Source: Zunongwangia mangrovi | GTDB lineage: Bacteria; Bacteroidota; Bacteroidia; Flavobacteriales; Flavobacteriaceae | Assembly (NCBI RefSeq): GCF_900112105.1 | Contig: NZ_FOKV01000001.1 | Location: 744,001 to 808,000 of the forward strand | Length of the DNA: 64,000 nt | Direction of reading: 5' to 3' | Shown here: piece after piece, positions 17,723 through 26,829 of the stretch | How the letters are laid out: the number at the start of each line of letters is the position of its first letter | Numbering within the stretch: the stretch's first letter is position 1 | Position numbers and translations under genes: made by a program | The notes under the pieces: generated by a model | What the model was told of the DNA's origin: nothing | The model's input: the letters and a program-made list of their open reading frames with translations, nothing else | Database searches by the model: none

Positions 17723-18190
17723 ATGGGAATTAAAAGTTTTCAGGGAAGGCGTGCGGCTCCCGTTAAATTAGAAAGCGCACCAATTTTAGTTGAAGATTAT
17801 ATGACCAGTTCATTGATCACTTTTAAGAAAGACCAATCTGTAGCCGAGGTTATGGAAGCTATGATCAAGAACAAAATTTCTGGAGCACCTGTGGTGAACG
17901 ATTTTGGCGAATTAGAGGGCGTGATTTCAGATGGTGATTGCATGAAGCAAATTTCTGAAAGTCGCTATTTTAATATGCCGATTGGTGATATGAAGATCGA
18001 AAATTATATGGACGATAATGTAGCGGTGATCGATAAAAACTTAAATATTTTCGATTGCGCACAATTATTCTACAAGCATGATTGTAGAAGATTTCCTGTT
18101 ATTGAATATGGGAAATTAATAGGAATGATAAGTCGTAAGGATATTCTTTGTGCTGCCTTAAAACTTAGAGGGCAAAACTGGCATTGTTAG
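17723..18190 (+). CDS. CBS domain pair protein
   Basis: The 155-residue cytoplasmic protein consists essentially of two CBS motifs: VEDYMTSSLITFKKDQSV with GAPVVNDFGELEGVISDGD, then MKIENYMDDNVAVIDKN with RRFPVIEYGKLIGMISRKD. CBS pairs bind adenosine nucleotides and usually regulate an attached or partner enzyme or transporter. No partner is adjacent, so the target is unknown. It overlaps the convergent downstream gene by four bases, with the two stop codons interleaved in TTAG. Confidence 0.85.
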   Translation: MGIKSFQGRRAAPVKLESAPILVEDYMTSSLITFKKDQSVAEVMEAMIKNKISGAPVVNDFGELEGVISDGDCMKQISESRYFNMPIGDMKIENYMDDNVAVIDKNLNIFDCAQLFYKHDCRRFPVIEYGKLIGMISRKDILCAALKLRGQNWHC

Positions 18191-18537
18191 TTGCGTTTTA
18201 CTAGTGCATAATACTCCTCATTCTCTAAAGGTAAATACCCCTGATTGTAAATAAAATAATATGTTTTCCCCGCCTGGGTAGTATAAACACTAGTGAAATA
18301 TTGAAAATTAAAACCCTCAGCCAGCAACTTTGTCTTGCTGGTTTTTGTTTTTTCATCTGGATTTAATTTTTCTAGGATCCTATAATTTTTGCGTAAGATA
18401 TTATTAATGTTACGCATAAGGTTTTTACTGTCTTTGTTCAGTTTATTATGATAAGAATTCCTGCAATAATCACTACAGAATTTTTTATCGATTCTCCCCA
18501 CTAGCTTTTCGCCACATTCTAAACAAAACTTATCCAT
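18187..18537 (-). CDS. Small zinc-ribbon protein of unknown function
   Basis: The 116-residue protein opens with CLECGEKL and KKFCSDYCRNSYHN, a four-cysteine zinc ribbon (C5, C8, C21, C25) close to the DUF2116-type ribbon. A basic helical linker rich in N, K and L follows, then a C-terminal YYFIYNQGYLPLENEEYYALV segment. The ribbon suggests nucleic-acid or protein binding, but no function is established. The stop codon overlaps that of the convergent CBS gene. Confidence 0.7.
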   Translation of the reverse strand: MDKFCLECGEKLVGRIDKKFCSDYCRNSYHNKLNKDSKNLMRNINNILRKNYRILEKLNPDEKTKTSKTKLLAEGFNFQYFTSVYTTQAGKTYYFIYNQGYLPLENEEYYALVKRN

Positions 18538-18619
18538 TCTTTAAGTTATTGAAAATATTAAGAGATTAAAAATCAAACACTTAATGCTTTTTTGCTAAAA
18601 GGTGAAAGCGTTATAAATT

Positions 18620-19279
18620 TTAACTTTGTAATAAAGATTCTACAGTATTTAGGGTTTCAGAAGTGTAAATTCCGTCTACTGTTAACTGGTTGTTTGCCTG
18701 AAATAACTTCAGTGCATTTTCAGTTTTAGGTCCAAAATCACCATCAACATCTCCGCAGTTATACCCTAAGAAGTTGAGTAATTTTTGAAGTTTTATGACC
18801 TCGTTTCCTTTATCTCGTCGTTTTAAAGTAGGTTGGGGAATACTTAATGTATCTACTTGTGATATTCGGCGATATGAAAGCACTTTTTTAGCATCATAAC
18901 CAGTAATGTTTACCGCATTACTTTGGTTACCGCCAAGACAATATACGATGCTGGCATCTTTATTAAAACCGGTAAAAAAGCCAACATGGCCCTTCCAGCT
19001 TAACGGATCTTCGCGCCAAAAGACAACGATGTCTCCGGGTTTAGGATCTTTAACCGCGATACCAATATTTGTCCAGGATCTTGCAGCTGCACTTCCAGAA
19101 GACTGGAGTCCGGCCTTTTTAGCAACCCAGTTTACAAAAGTACTGCACCAGGCGATTTCGTCGTTCGTGATGCCTATAATGCCAGATTCTTCAGCGTATT
19201 TTACGATTTGAGGATTATCCTCGCTGCCGCTAATTTCTTTTGTTCCTAATTGCGATGCAGCAATTTTCAACAAGTCCAT
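18620..19279 (-). CDS. CHAP-type peptidoglycan hydrolase (TIGR02594-like) with peptidoglycan-binding domain
   Basis: The 219-residue protein has an N-terminal cysteine amidase/endopeptidase fold with the putative triad C45 (EIAWCSTFVNWV), H98 (WKGHVGFF) and N118 (GGNQSN), and PKPGDIVVF between them. Residues 153-219 form a PG_binding_1 domain (LQKLLNFLGYNCGDVDGDFG). The family includes phage-type endolysins and autolysins. It has no signal peptide or lipobox and no holin, phage or secretion gene beside it, so how it reaches the wall is unclear. It could be a domesticated endolysin. Confidence 0.8.
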   Translation of the reverse strand: MDLLKIAASQLGTKEISGSEDNPQIVKYAEESGIIGITNDEIAWCSTFVNWVAKKAGLQSSGSAAARSWTNIGIAVKDPKPGDIVVFWREDPLSWKGHVGFFTGFNKDASIVYCLGGNQSNAVNITGYDAKKVLSYRRISQVDTLSIPQPTLKRRDKGNEVIKLQKLLNFLGYNCGDVDGDFGPKTENALKLFQANNQLTVDGIYTSETLNTVESLLQS

Positions 19280-19351
19280 AAAACTTAATTTAAGTTTGTC
19301 TGGTTAGCTAAGTTTTTGGGTTGCTTAAAGTTACGTAAAATATTCGCAAAA

Positions 19352-19376
19352 AAAATACCCCAAAACGGGGTATTTT
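19352..19376 (-). terminator. Terminator hairpin after the DUF4174 gene
   Basis: AAAATACCCC pairs with GGGGTATTTT across a five-base loop, with A and T runs on both sides. It lies 20 bases beyond the stop of the minus-strand gene at 19396. Confidence 0.85.
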
Positions 19377-19395
19377 ATCGAATTTGTCTAAAAAA

Positions 19396-19824
19396 CTAGT
19401 GGGATTGTTCTATTTCTGCTCTACGCATTGGCATACTATCAATTTTTTCAAAAATTTCTTCGGCTGGTGTATATTCTTTTTTACGCAATTTAGTTCCGCC
19501 GTCAAGACCAATTAGAATAAGTTCGAAATTGGTATTTGATCTTTTAAATTTTTCGTAGAAATTATCTCCCTTATTCCAATCTGGTGAATCGCTAATTCCT
19601 GTAGCATATTTTTTTGGTGTTACCTGATAAACAACAATCTTACGTTCTTCCAGATCTTTTTCCTGCGCTCTAAATTCGCCTAATTGTTGTTTAAAGTCAC
19701 TGTTGTCTTTAGAATTAGTAAGCATTAAGACCAACCTGTTTTCCCATAAGTGAGTATCTTTATCCTGTGCATTTATATTTCCTAAAGCCATAATACTAAA
19801 TAATGTGATTGCTATTAATTTCAT
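19396..19824 (-). CDS. DUF4174 domain protein, secreted
   Basis: The 142-residue protein starts with a Sec signal peptide (MKLIAITLFSIMALGNINAQ, predicted cleavage after NAQ). The mature part contains FELILIGLDGGTKLRKK, the thioredoxin-like core of DUF4174 proteins, in which the redox cysteines are absent. It is predicted to be periplasmic. No biochemical role is established. It is transcribed alone, with a good terminator after the stop. Confidence 0.72.
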   Translation of the reverse strand: MKLIAITLFSIMALGNINAQDKDTHLWENRLVLMLTNSKDNSDFKQQLGEFRAQEKDLEERKIVVYQVTPKKYATGISDSPDWNKGDNFYEKFKRSNTNFELILIGLDGGTKLRKKEYTPAEEIFEKIDSMPMRRAEIEQSH

Positions 19825-20026
19825 GACTAAATGTAGAAATGATTCTAAAAAATCTATTTTAATTAGTTGTTAAAGAGTTACTTATTTAACGAATTTTATC
19901 ATTGAAATAAAGCTTGTTTGTTTTTATTTAACGAGTAGCTTCAAAGATCACAAATTCATTTTAGCTAATATTGGTGTAGAATTTGTGATAGCTTTTCTAT
20001 AGCTACCTATTACTACATATACACCT

Positions 20027-20974
20027 ATGAAGCATTTTAAACTTTTACTTGTTATAATTCCTTTTGCTTTAATCTCCTGTTATCAGGATATGGATGATAA
20101 TATGCCAAGACAGGAAAACACTCCAGATCCTTTAGACGACAATCAATTTATTACTGAAGAAGGTGAGGTTTTCTCAACCGGCTTATCATGTACAGGAACC
20201 GGTAATTTTTCTACTGGAAAAACTCAAATTTTAAATGATCTTGAAATTCCTGAAGAATTACCTGAAGAATTTGATCTTTCAGAATTTTTACCACCGGTGG
20301 GAGACCAGGGACAATTGGCTTCCTGTTCTTCGTGGGCAGTAAGTTATTATCTAAAATCTTTTCAGGAGTATTTAGAAAATGGCGAAGATTATTCTTCAGC
20401 AACAACTTTTAGTCCGTCATATACTTACAATCAGCTAACTATGGGTGAATGTGGCGGCACCAGCATTGCAGAGACCTTAGATCTAGTTCAGGAACAGGGT
20501 GTAAGTTCTTTAGCCCTTTTTCCTTATGATGAAAATGGATGCTCAGAACAACCCACAGAAGAACAGATCGCGGCGGCAACGGCAGCTAGAATTTCAGCAT
20601 TTAGGAGCTTAAGCGGCGAAAATATGCTTGCCGAAATGAAAACTTTAATTACCCAGCAACAACCAATCGTGATTGGTGCATATTTGTCTACCGAGTTTGG
20701 TACGACCGATAGTTTTGGACTTACCGCTTATCGTGAACATGTCGTAGATTATGGTACGGGCGATTGTCACGCTATGTTGGTAGTGGGATTTTCAGATGAA
20801 TATAATGCTTTTAAAGTGGTGAATTCCTGGGGAGAAAATTGGGGGTCTGATGGGTTTGTATGGATCGATTATGCTGCTTTCGAAAATGTGAGCGATCAAA
20901 GCACAAACTTCAGAGTAATTAATAATGCCTATATCGCCTACGATGCTGTAACCGAGCTTGAACCCGAAGTTTAG
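20027..20974 (+). CDS. Papain-like C1 family cysteine peptidase lipoprotein
   Basis: The 315-residue lipoprotein has the signal MKHFKLLLVIIPFALISC with lipobox cysteine C18. After a linker rich in acidic residues and proline comes a papain fold with the oxyanion glutamine Q94 and nucleophile C100 in GDQGQLASCSSWAV, H248 (GDCHAMLVVGF) and N266 (VNSWGENWGSDGF). The spacing Q+6 to Cys and the NSWG motif match C1A peptidases. It should be anchored in the outer or inner membrane facing the periplasm or surface. No inhibitor gene is adjacent. The linker lacks the usual inhibitory propeptide motif. Confidence 0.85.
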   Translation: MKHFKLLLVIIPFALISCYQDMDDNMPRQENTPDPLDDNQFITEEGEVFSTGLSCTGTGNFSTGKTQILNDLEIPEELPEEFDLSEFLPPVGDQGQLASCSSWAVSYYLKSFQEYLENGEDYSSATTFSPSYTYNQLTMGECGGTSIAETLDLVQEQGVSSLALFPYDENGCSEQPTEEQIAAATAARISAFRSLSGENMLAEMKTLITQQQPIVIGAYLSTEFGTTDSFGLTAYREHVVDYGTGDCHAMLVVGFSDEYNAFKVVNSWGENWGSDGFVWIDYAAFENVSDQSTNFRVINNAYIAYDAVTELEPEV

Positions 20975-20982
20975 TTTTTATT

Positions 20983-21062
20983 AGCACCGCCAAGAGTATA
21001 ATACTGCGAGGCTTGCCTAAAAATTAAAAATTTGTTTCTACTGAATTCCTCGAGGTAGTTTA
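20983..21062 (+). repeat. GAGGCTTGCCTCG-type hairpin repeat, copy 2
   Basis: GCACCGCCAAGAGTATAAT is followed by ACTGCGAGGCTTGCCTAA, AAATTAAAAATTTGTTTC and CTCGAGGTAGTTTA. The first hairpin's right arm is damaged (GCCTAA for GCCTCG). It lies between two convergent genes. Confidence 0.75.
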
Positions 21063-21086
21063 TTGCTGAAATATTTTAAGCTGAAG

Positions 21087-21572
21087 TTATTTTATAGGAA
21101 TCCATATTTCTTCTTCGGAAGTAGGATCGTTGTTCTTATATTTTTCTCCCATGATCGCAAGATGCGGCCTTTCGTCTAGTTTATATCCTGAAGATGGTAA
21201 CCATTGCTGAAATATAAGCTGATAAAACTGCGGCGCTTCACTGCTACTTCCTTTGTAATTAAAAATTGCGTATTTCCCTTCAGGGATTTCTAATATTTTA
21301 AATTCTGAAGGTACTTTTTCAACTTCTTCCTTTCTAATGGCAGCCCATTTTGTAAAGTTTACGGTAGGATTAAAATTCGAGAAAAACGATAGATCTTTAT
21401 AAACTTCAACAGAAAATAAATCGATCTGTTTTTTGCCCAAAATCGACATTTTAAGCGGTATAAATTGTTGCCATAACTGGCCGGTTTTATTTTCAGCAAA
21501 AGACATTTCCGTAGAAATTCCGATTAAAGAAAAACCTTTGGAAATATGGATTTTAGGTTCCGGTATTACCAT
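21087..21572 (-). CDS. GyrI-like / AraC-effector-binding domain protein
   Basis: The 161-residue protein looks like a stand-alone small-molecule-binding domain of the GyrI/BmrR type: an N-terminal FSLIGISTEMSF strand, a middle SVEVYKD segment, then ILEIPEGKYAIFNYKG and QLIFQQWLPSSGYKLDERPHL, the motif set typical of this fold. Members bind hydrophobic ligands or proteins such as gyrase. No DNA-binding domain is present, so it is not itself a transcription factor. It is the last of three closely spaced minus-strand genes (10-base gap to the next one upstream). Confidence 0.72.
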   Translation of the reverse strand: MVIPEPKIHISKGFSLIGISTEMSFAENKTGQLWQQFIPLKMSILGKKQIDLFSVEVYKDLSFFSNFNPTVNFTKWAAIRKEEVEKVPSEFKILEIPEGKYAIFNYKGSSSEAPQFYQLIFQQWLPSSGYKLDERPHLAIMGEKYKNNDPTSEEEIWIPIK

Positions 21573-21582
21573 TACGAAAGAA

Positions 21583-22059
21583 TTAAGCTCCCGCGGCTGC
21601 GGCAGCTTTTAAACGATTATTAATTAGAAAGGTACTTATGGCGATAAGAAGGCTTAAATCTTCATTTTTCTTGTTGTTTTCTATGTGTAGAAGAAAATCT
21701 GGATGAAATTTTTTCCAGTTACTTTTTGCGTGAATCCTTAGAATATCATTTTCATCGGATTTCACCACAAATTTAGAATGCCAGATAGTTTCCTGCTCTA
21801 GCTGATAGGGTTTTTCTTTAGATTTTAAGCTGATTACTGCGTCTTGTTTCCAATTCAGTTTAATATTGCCGATTTCTCGATGATTCGAAGTAATAATAAA
21901 ATTGTTTTGCCAAAAGCCTTTTGCTTTAATTTCAAATTGTTTGCCCAGATATCGAAATTCGGCATTATTAGACCACCATTTTCCATACTCTAATTCAAGA
22001 ATAACCTTGTTGTGTTCCAGAAGTTGGAATTTTCGCTGATTGATGACTTTTATTTCCAT
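21583..22059 (-). CDS. Unrecognised 158-residue beta-rich protein
   Basis: I do not recognise this protein. It is rich in beta-strand-like alternation and tryptophan (GKWWSNNAEF, AKGFWQNNF, IKLNWKQDA, ETIWHSKF, KSNWKKFHP), a pattern compatible with a tubby/LURP-one-like barrel, but that is a weak guess. The C terminus has a hydrophobic helix (LSLLIAISTFLINN) and ends in a run of alanines (KAAAAAGA). It has no signal peptide. It lies two bases after the OsmC-like gene and ten before the GyrI-like gene, so the three form an operon. Confidence 0.5.
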   Translation of the reverse strand: MEIKVINQRKFQLLEHNKVILELEYGKWWSNNAEFRYLGKQFEIKAKGFWQNNFIITSNHREIGNIKLNWKQDAVISLKSKEKPYQLEQETIWHSKFVVKSDENDILRIHAKSNWKKFHPDFLLHIENNKKNEDLSLLIAISTFLINNRLKAAAAAGA

Positions 22060-22061
22060 GT

Positions 22062-22526
22062 TTAAAATTGATAAGTTGCCGCATGCCTAATTGGAAAATT
22101 ACAAGAATTTGCGATAAAACAGAATTTATTTGCTTCTTTATGTAGATTTTCGGCTTTTTCGAGCATGGTTTTATCAGCCAGCCTTATCTGTGGATAAAGC
22201 GTAACTTCAGTAAATTTTCCACTACCATCTTTGTTTTCGATCATTTTACCGCTTGGTTGATCCTGATACTCTAAAACAATGATTTTATTGGAAGCACATA
22301 GATGAAGATACCAAAGCATATGGCAGGAAGCGATCGAAGCGAGTAGAAGTTCTTCAGGATTATAAAGTTTAGGATTTCCTAAAAATGCAGGATCTGAAGA
22401 TCCCTTTATCACAGCTTTATCTTTTGCCTGGATCGTATACTCGCGTTCGTAATCTTTGTAAGTTTTTGTGCCAACACCTTTGTTGCCGGTCCAATTGAGA
22501 TTAATGGTGTAATTATGGATTTTCAT
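22062..22526 (-). CDS. OsmC/Ohr family peroxiredoxin-like protein
   Basis: The 154-residue protein has the OsmC fold signature: NPEELLLASIASCHMLWYL with the first cysteine C68, and a C-terminal FIANSCNFPI with C142 (C136 is nearby). OsmC and Ohr proteins reduce organic hydroperoxides with these two cysteines and a lipoyl or thiol donor. It is most like the YhfA/OsmC branch, whose members are less well characterised, so peroxidase activity is inferred. It is the first gene of a three-gene operon on the minus strand. A REP lies about 45 bases beyond its start. Confidence 0.8.
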   Translation of the reverse strand: MKIHNYTINLNWTGNKGVGTKTYKDYEREYTIQAKDKAVIKGSSDPAFLGNPKLYNPEELLLASIASCHMLWYLHLCASNKIIVLEYQDQPSGKMIENKDGSGKFTEVTLYPQIRLADKTMLEKAENLHKEANKFCFIANSCNFPIRHAATYQF

Positions 22527-22569
22527 TTTAAAGTTGGTCGATTATTCCTTTTGACGATTTTAAACATCT

Positions 22570-22602
22570 TGTCATTCCGGACTTGATCCGGAATCTCATA
22601 TA
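22570..22602. repeat. REP-type repeat, minimal unit
   Basis: TTGTCATTCCGGACTTGATC and CGGAATCTCA form the hairpin ATTCCGGA-cttga-TCCGGAAT. This is the same unit as in the 5.0 and 40.3 kb REPs. Confidence 0.72.
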
Positions 22603-22740
22603 AATATAAAAACAGTAATTTCAATGTTAAGCTAACTCATTATCAATTATATCTAAATGGAATTCTTCACCTTCAATTCAGAAAATAGATTCTTATTAGG
22701 ATATTGTTGAGCAATTATCGAGGCTTACATTAAGCCTAAA

Positions 22741-22782
22741 AAACAAAAAGCCGGTAATCATAGATCTACCGGCTTTTTGTTT
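22741..22782 (-). terminator. Terminator of the S9 peptidase gene
   Basis: AACAAAAAGCCGGTA pairs with TACCGGCTTTTTGTT around a ten-base loop. It lies about 18 bases past the stop at 22800 and has T-rich flanks on both strands. Confidence 0.88.
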
Positions 22783-22799
22783 TTTTAATTCAAAAGAAA

Positions 22800-24968
22800 T
22801 CATCTTCTTCGTGGCATTTCAATTTTAAACTCTTTTGGATGTTCTGCACCCATTAGATTTTCAACGAAATAATCCCATCTTCTTCTAGTCATATAATAGC
22901 TATCCCTTCCGTAGCCGTGGCGTGCATTTGGGAAAATGATCAAATCGAAATCTTTATTCGCTTTGATCAATGCATCGATCACCAAATACGAGTTGTAAGG
23001 AGGTACGTTGTCATCTAAATTACCATGCGCAATTAACAAATCTCCCTGTAGGTTTTCAGCATTGTATTGATTGGCTTGTAGTTCGTAATTAGTTTTTCCG
23101 TTTTCGGTTTCTTCAATTAAACCAATGTATCTTTCTCCCCAATCATCTTCATAGTTTCTGTTATCATGGTTTCCAGATTCAGAAATTCCAACTTTATAAA
23201 ATTCAGGATAAGAGAACATCGCATCTGCAGTCGCAAAGCCACCACCGGAGTGTCCCCAAATTCCGACTTTATCTAAATCCATATACGAATATTTTTCAGC
23301 CAATTGCTTAATTCCGCTTATTTGATCTTCTAGCGTGTTATCGCCCATATTACCATAGCAGGCATCGTGGAAAGATTTAGATCTTCCCGGGTTACAGCTA
23401 CCATCGATCACCACAACGATAAATCCAAGTTCTGCTAAAGCCTGGTGATCGCTACGTGAAGGTGAAAAATAACGACCACCAACACCACCACCCTGTGGGC
23501 CTGGATAGATATAGTTCACTACCGGGTATTTTTTAGATTCATCAAGATCTGTAGGCGTAAACATTAATCCGTATAAATCCCATTTCTCATCTGCAGATTT
23601 TACTTTTATAGGTTTTGGTGCCTGCCAGCCGATAGCTTCTAAACGTGAAATATCTGCTTTTTCAAGATCCATTATTTTACGGCCTTTAATATCTCTAAGT
23701 ACAGCAACATTAGGAACATCTGGCTGTGAGTAGTTATCTACAAAATATTTGTTTTCTGGAGATAGTGAAACGCTGTGCATTCCGTTTTCCGGAGTTAATA
23801 GTTTTAGTCCTCTACCGTTAAATTTTATGCTGTAAAAATGTCTAAAATAAGGATCGCGACCTTCTTCTTTACCCTGCGCGTAGAAGTATAACATTTCTTT
23901 GTCTTCGTCTACTTCAACTAAACTGGTTACTACAAAATCTCCTTTGGTGATTTGATTTTTAAGTTCTCCGCTTTCAAGATCGTAAAGGTATAGATGCCCC
24001 CAATCGTCACGTTCAGAATACCAGATAATTTCGTCTGATTCTGGTAAATAATGCCAGCTTATAGTGCCTTGTCCAGATTCGAATTGCGTCTCTGTTTCTT
24101 CAGTAAAAATATCTCTTACTTCACCAGTTTCAGCGTCTGCTACACGAAGAGTAACTTTTTTGTGATCACGGGAAACCGAAGCAAAAGCTAAAGTCTCTGA
24201 GTCTGGACCCCATTCGTTATCGCCAAAAGTGCCGTCACAGGCAATATCGTCGCAAAGTGTACCACGTCTTGCATCTGCCGGAATATTTAGTTTGGTGATC
24301 TCGTTATCTTCAGTATCGATAATTACACGTTCAATTTTAATGATCGCTGAATCCTGCGGAATTGGATATTTCCATTCCTGAAGTTTTGGTTCGCCAACTT
24401 TGGTTTCTACCAGGTACATATCGCTTACATGGCGTTGATCTTGTTTAAACGTAGCGATCTTTTTAGAATCCGGGCTCCAAAGTACGATGGGTTTATCACT
24501 ATGTTTCCAACCCGCATTATCTGTCGCGTAACCATAGTTTTTCTCTCCATCCTGGGTAAGTTGAGTTTCCTCGCCAGTTTCGTTGTCACGCATCCAAAGA
24601 TTCCAGTCCTTAATATAGACTGTTTTTGAGCCATCTGGAGAAGCCACTTCTGTCCAGGATCTTCTTTGGCCTTCTTCCGGTTTTTCACCAAGTAATTCTT
24701 CAAGCGAATTTGAAGTTTTTTTAGATTTTTTCTTGGGATCTACAAGAACGTATTGTTGCTCCTCATTAACCGAAATTTCATACCAAAAACTGCCGTTATC
24801 CAGCCAGTTTGGGCGAACATTAGCTTTGTCGACTAGAGGATACGTATTGAAGCCAAGAAATTTAGCGGCCTGTTCATAATCTTCAGTAGTAAGTTTTTTG
24901 GGGCTTTGTTGCGCGAAACCCGAAAAGGAAATCACTGCGATACACAGTAGAGAAAAAAATTGTTTCAT
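22800..24968 (-). CDS. S9 family dipeptidyl-peptidase (DPP IV-like), secreted
   Basis: The 722-residue protein starts at the ATG at 24968, which gives a clean signal peptide (MKQFFSLLCIAVISFSGFAQ). An upstream TTG would add eight polar residues and is less likely. An N-terminal beta-propeller (DPP IV N-terminal region) precedes the alpha/beta-hydrolase domain. The catalytic serine is S574 in GIWGHSGGGFATAD, the acid lies in LDDNVPP (D652/D653), and the histidine is H684 in NARHGYG. S9B enzymes remove dipeptides from N termini, often after proline, so it probably works in periplasmic peptide catabolism. It is monocistronic with a strong terminator. Confidence 0.9.
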   Translation of the reverse strand: MKQFFSLLCIAVISFSGFAQQSPKKLTTEDYEQAAKFLGFNTYPLVDKANVRPNWLDNGSFWYEISVNEEQQYVLVDPKKKSKKTSNSLEELLGEKPEEGQRRSWTEVASPDGSKTVYIKDWNLWMRDNETGEETQLTQDGEKNYGYATDNAGWKHSDKPIVLWSPDSKKIATFKQDQRHVSDMYLVETKVGEPKLQEWKYPIPQDSAIIKIERVIIDTEDNEITKLNIPADARRGTLCDDIACDGTFGDNEWGPDSETLAFASVSRDHKKVTLRVADAETGEVRDIFTEETETQFESGQGTISWHYLPESDEIIWYSERDDWGHLYLYDLESGELKNQITKGDFVVTSLVEVDEDKEMLYFYAQGKEEGRDPYFRHFYSIKFNGRGLKLLTPENGMHSVSLSPENKYFVDNYSQPDVPNVAVLRDIKGRKIMDLEKADISRLEAIGWQAPKPIKVKSADEKWDLYGLMFTPTDLDESKKYPVVNYIYPGPQGGGVGGRYFSPSRSDHQALAELGFIVVVIDGSCNPGRSKSFHDACYGNMGDNTLEDQISGIKQLAEKYSYMDLDKVGIWGHSGGGFATADAMFSYPEFYKVGISESGNHDNRNYEDDWGERYIGLIEETENGKTNYELQANQYNAENLQGDLLIAHGNLDDNVPPYNSYLVIDALIKANKDFDLIIFPNARHGYGRDSYYMTRRRWDYFVENLMGAEHPKEFKIEMPRRR

Positions 24969-25185
24969 CGTATGTTTTGCTTTTGAGCTCAATTTAGTAA
25001 GATTTTTTTAATAGCGATTTCAGTGGAATACTGAAGTCTGTTTAGTTTTAACAAGAAAAGGATTAATAGATTTAACCCCCTGGCGCTTATAGTTAGGGGT
25101 AGAAATAAAATTTTTATATCAGGACAAAAAAGTGAAATGCCAGGGTAGTTAATCTGTATTTTAGACTAGCAAAAAGCTAAATGGT

Positions 25186-26829
25186 TTAATTCGGTTTGTT
25201 TTTTAACATTTCAGCTTCAGTAATTACCTGTTCGGGAAAATCATAAAGCGCCAAGATCTTTATCGCATTTTTGGTTTTTAGCGGTCCTTCTTTTAATTTA
25301 TGATCAAAGTTTAATTCTTGATTTTGAATACTTTCACTAAAATGATACAGTTCAAAATCGTTTTGCGTTAGCATTTCGGTAAGTTCGATATCGTGGGTAG
25401 AAACCATCACAATATTTTTTGCGGTATTTAGATAGGACAAAATAGATTTTCCGGCAGCGATGCGTTCTTCGGTATTTGTTCCTTTAAAAATTTCATCTAG
25501 AATAAACAATTTGGGCGTATCTTCTTTTGAGTGATCCAGCAGCTTTTTGATCTGTAAAACTTCTTCCAGATAATAACTGGTATTTTCTGTTTGATTATCG
25601 GTAATTCTAATCGAAGAATATAGTTTTAGAAAGGGAGCAGTAAAATCTTCAGCAAAACAAATATTTAGGGTTTGTGCCAGCAGCGTATTAATGGCGAACG
25701 TTCTTATAAATGTACTTTTCCCAGACATATTGCTACCGGTAAGGAGCATGCTTTTTTCTGAAAGCTCTAAATTATTGGTAACACAGTCTTTGATTAATGG
25801 ATGCCGAATTTCGCTAAATCTAATCTCTTTTTTATTGCTGAAATGAGGTTGGCAGATGCGATCTTGATATTCGGTTTTAATAGAAGCCACTGCAATAGCC
25901 GAATCGATTTCTCCTAAAAACCGAAAAAGTTTTTCTATATCATTTCGTTTATGCTGAATGTCTTCCAGAAAATTGAAAAACAATAAAATTTCGATATTAA
26001 AAGTAATCTTAAGCACCTCGAAGAAAAACCAGCCAAAAAAGGCAAACTCATCATTCATCTTATTCTCGAAGCCAATAAGCGAAGTTTTAAACTGAATTTT
26101 CTTTACAGATCCTATAAACTTTAAGTCCTTAAAATAGGTTCTAATATTGCCGAAATTCGATATTTTATCACCGGCTTTTATTGCGATACTAAGTTGGTGA
26201 ACCGCATTTAGATAATAGTTGAGGTTATTTTTATTGCGATAATGCAAAACCATATTGGTCATAAAAACTGGAAGCATGATTAGGAATAAAACTGGATAAA
26301 AGAAACCACCAATCAGGCTAAAAATGGATAAAAAACTAAGAATATATACCCAAAAGATCCATTTTGGGCGTTTCATGGGTTCATCTGTAATCAAGCGAAC
26401 AAAATCGTACGCATTGTAATGATTCAGTTTTGATAATTGCGACTGAATTTTTAAACGGTCGTTTTCATGTTCTAAAAATGTATCTGAAAATGTCGAAAAT
26501 CGCCTCAATTGCGTTTCGTTATTAATATTCCGTAGATGATTATAAAAATATTGTTGTCCGGGTTTGGAAGTTGTTCGATCTAAAAACGCGAAAAGCGCTG
26601 AGAAATCCAGGTCTTTTGCCGATTGATCATTTATTTGATGAAAATCGCCAAGATGAAGTTGGGCGGCATAATAGCTTTTAATCTGGTCGAAGTTAAATTT
26701 TTCGGTTTTAGCTTTGGCCCAATTATCTTTAAGTTGTTCAACATGTTTTTTTGCAGCCCTTTTCTTTAAAAGTCTGAAAAGTAAATAGAGAATGATCCCA
26801 ATTATGGCTAGATAAGAATACAGCTGCAT
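25186..26829 (-). CDS. Membrane-anchored MutS-like ATPase
   Basis: The 547-residue protein has an N-terminal membrane helix (about 6-20), a hydrophobic pair near 159-195, and a C-terminal MutS domain V ATPase: Walker A TGSNMSGKST (364-373), Walker B KLFILDE (440-446) and KGTNTEERIAAG. The mismatch-recognition domain I and clamp domain of true MutS are absent, so it is not the repair sensor. Members of this MutS-related family are common in Bacteroidota and uncharacterised. The ATG at 26829 overlaps the upstream stop as TGATG, which indicates translational coupling; a TTG one codon earlier is less likely. Confidence 0.8.
   Translation of the reverse strand: MQLYSYLAIIGIILYLLFRLLKKRAAKKHVEQLKDNWAKAKTEKFNFDQIKSYYAAQLHLGDFHQINDQSAKDLDFSALFAFLDRTTSKPGQQYFYNHLRNINNETQLRRFSTFSDTFLEHENDRLKIQSQLSKLNHYNAYDFVRLITDEPMKRPKWIFWVYILSFLSIFSLIGGFFYPVLFLIMLPVFMTNMVLHYRNKNNLNYYLNAVHQLSIAIKAGDKISNFGNIRTYFKDLKFIGSVKKIQFKTSLIGFENKMNDEFAFFGWFFFEVLKITFNIEILLFFNFLEDIQHKRNDIEKLFRFLGEIDSAIAVASIKTEYQDRICQPHFSNKKEIRFSEIRHPLIKDCVTNNLELSEKSMLLTGSNMSGKSTFIRTFAINTLLAQTLNICFAEDFTAPFLKLYSSIRITDNQTENTSYYLEEVLQIKKLLDHSKEDTPKLFILDEIFKGTNTEERIAAGKSILSYLNTAKNIVMVSTHDIELTEMLTQNDFELYHFSESIQNQELNFDHKLKEGPLKTKNAIKILALYDFPEQVITEAEMLKNKPN

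Noticed and set aside
25186-26829. Mismatch-repair MutS
   Set aside because: The mismatch-binding and clamp domains are missing and membrane helices are present, so it is only a MutS-domain relative.
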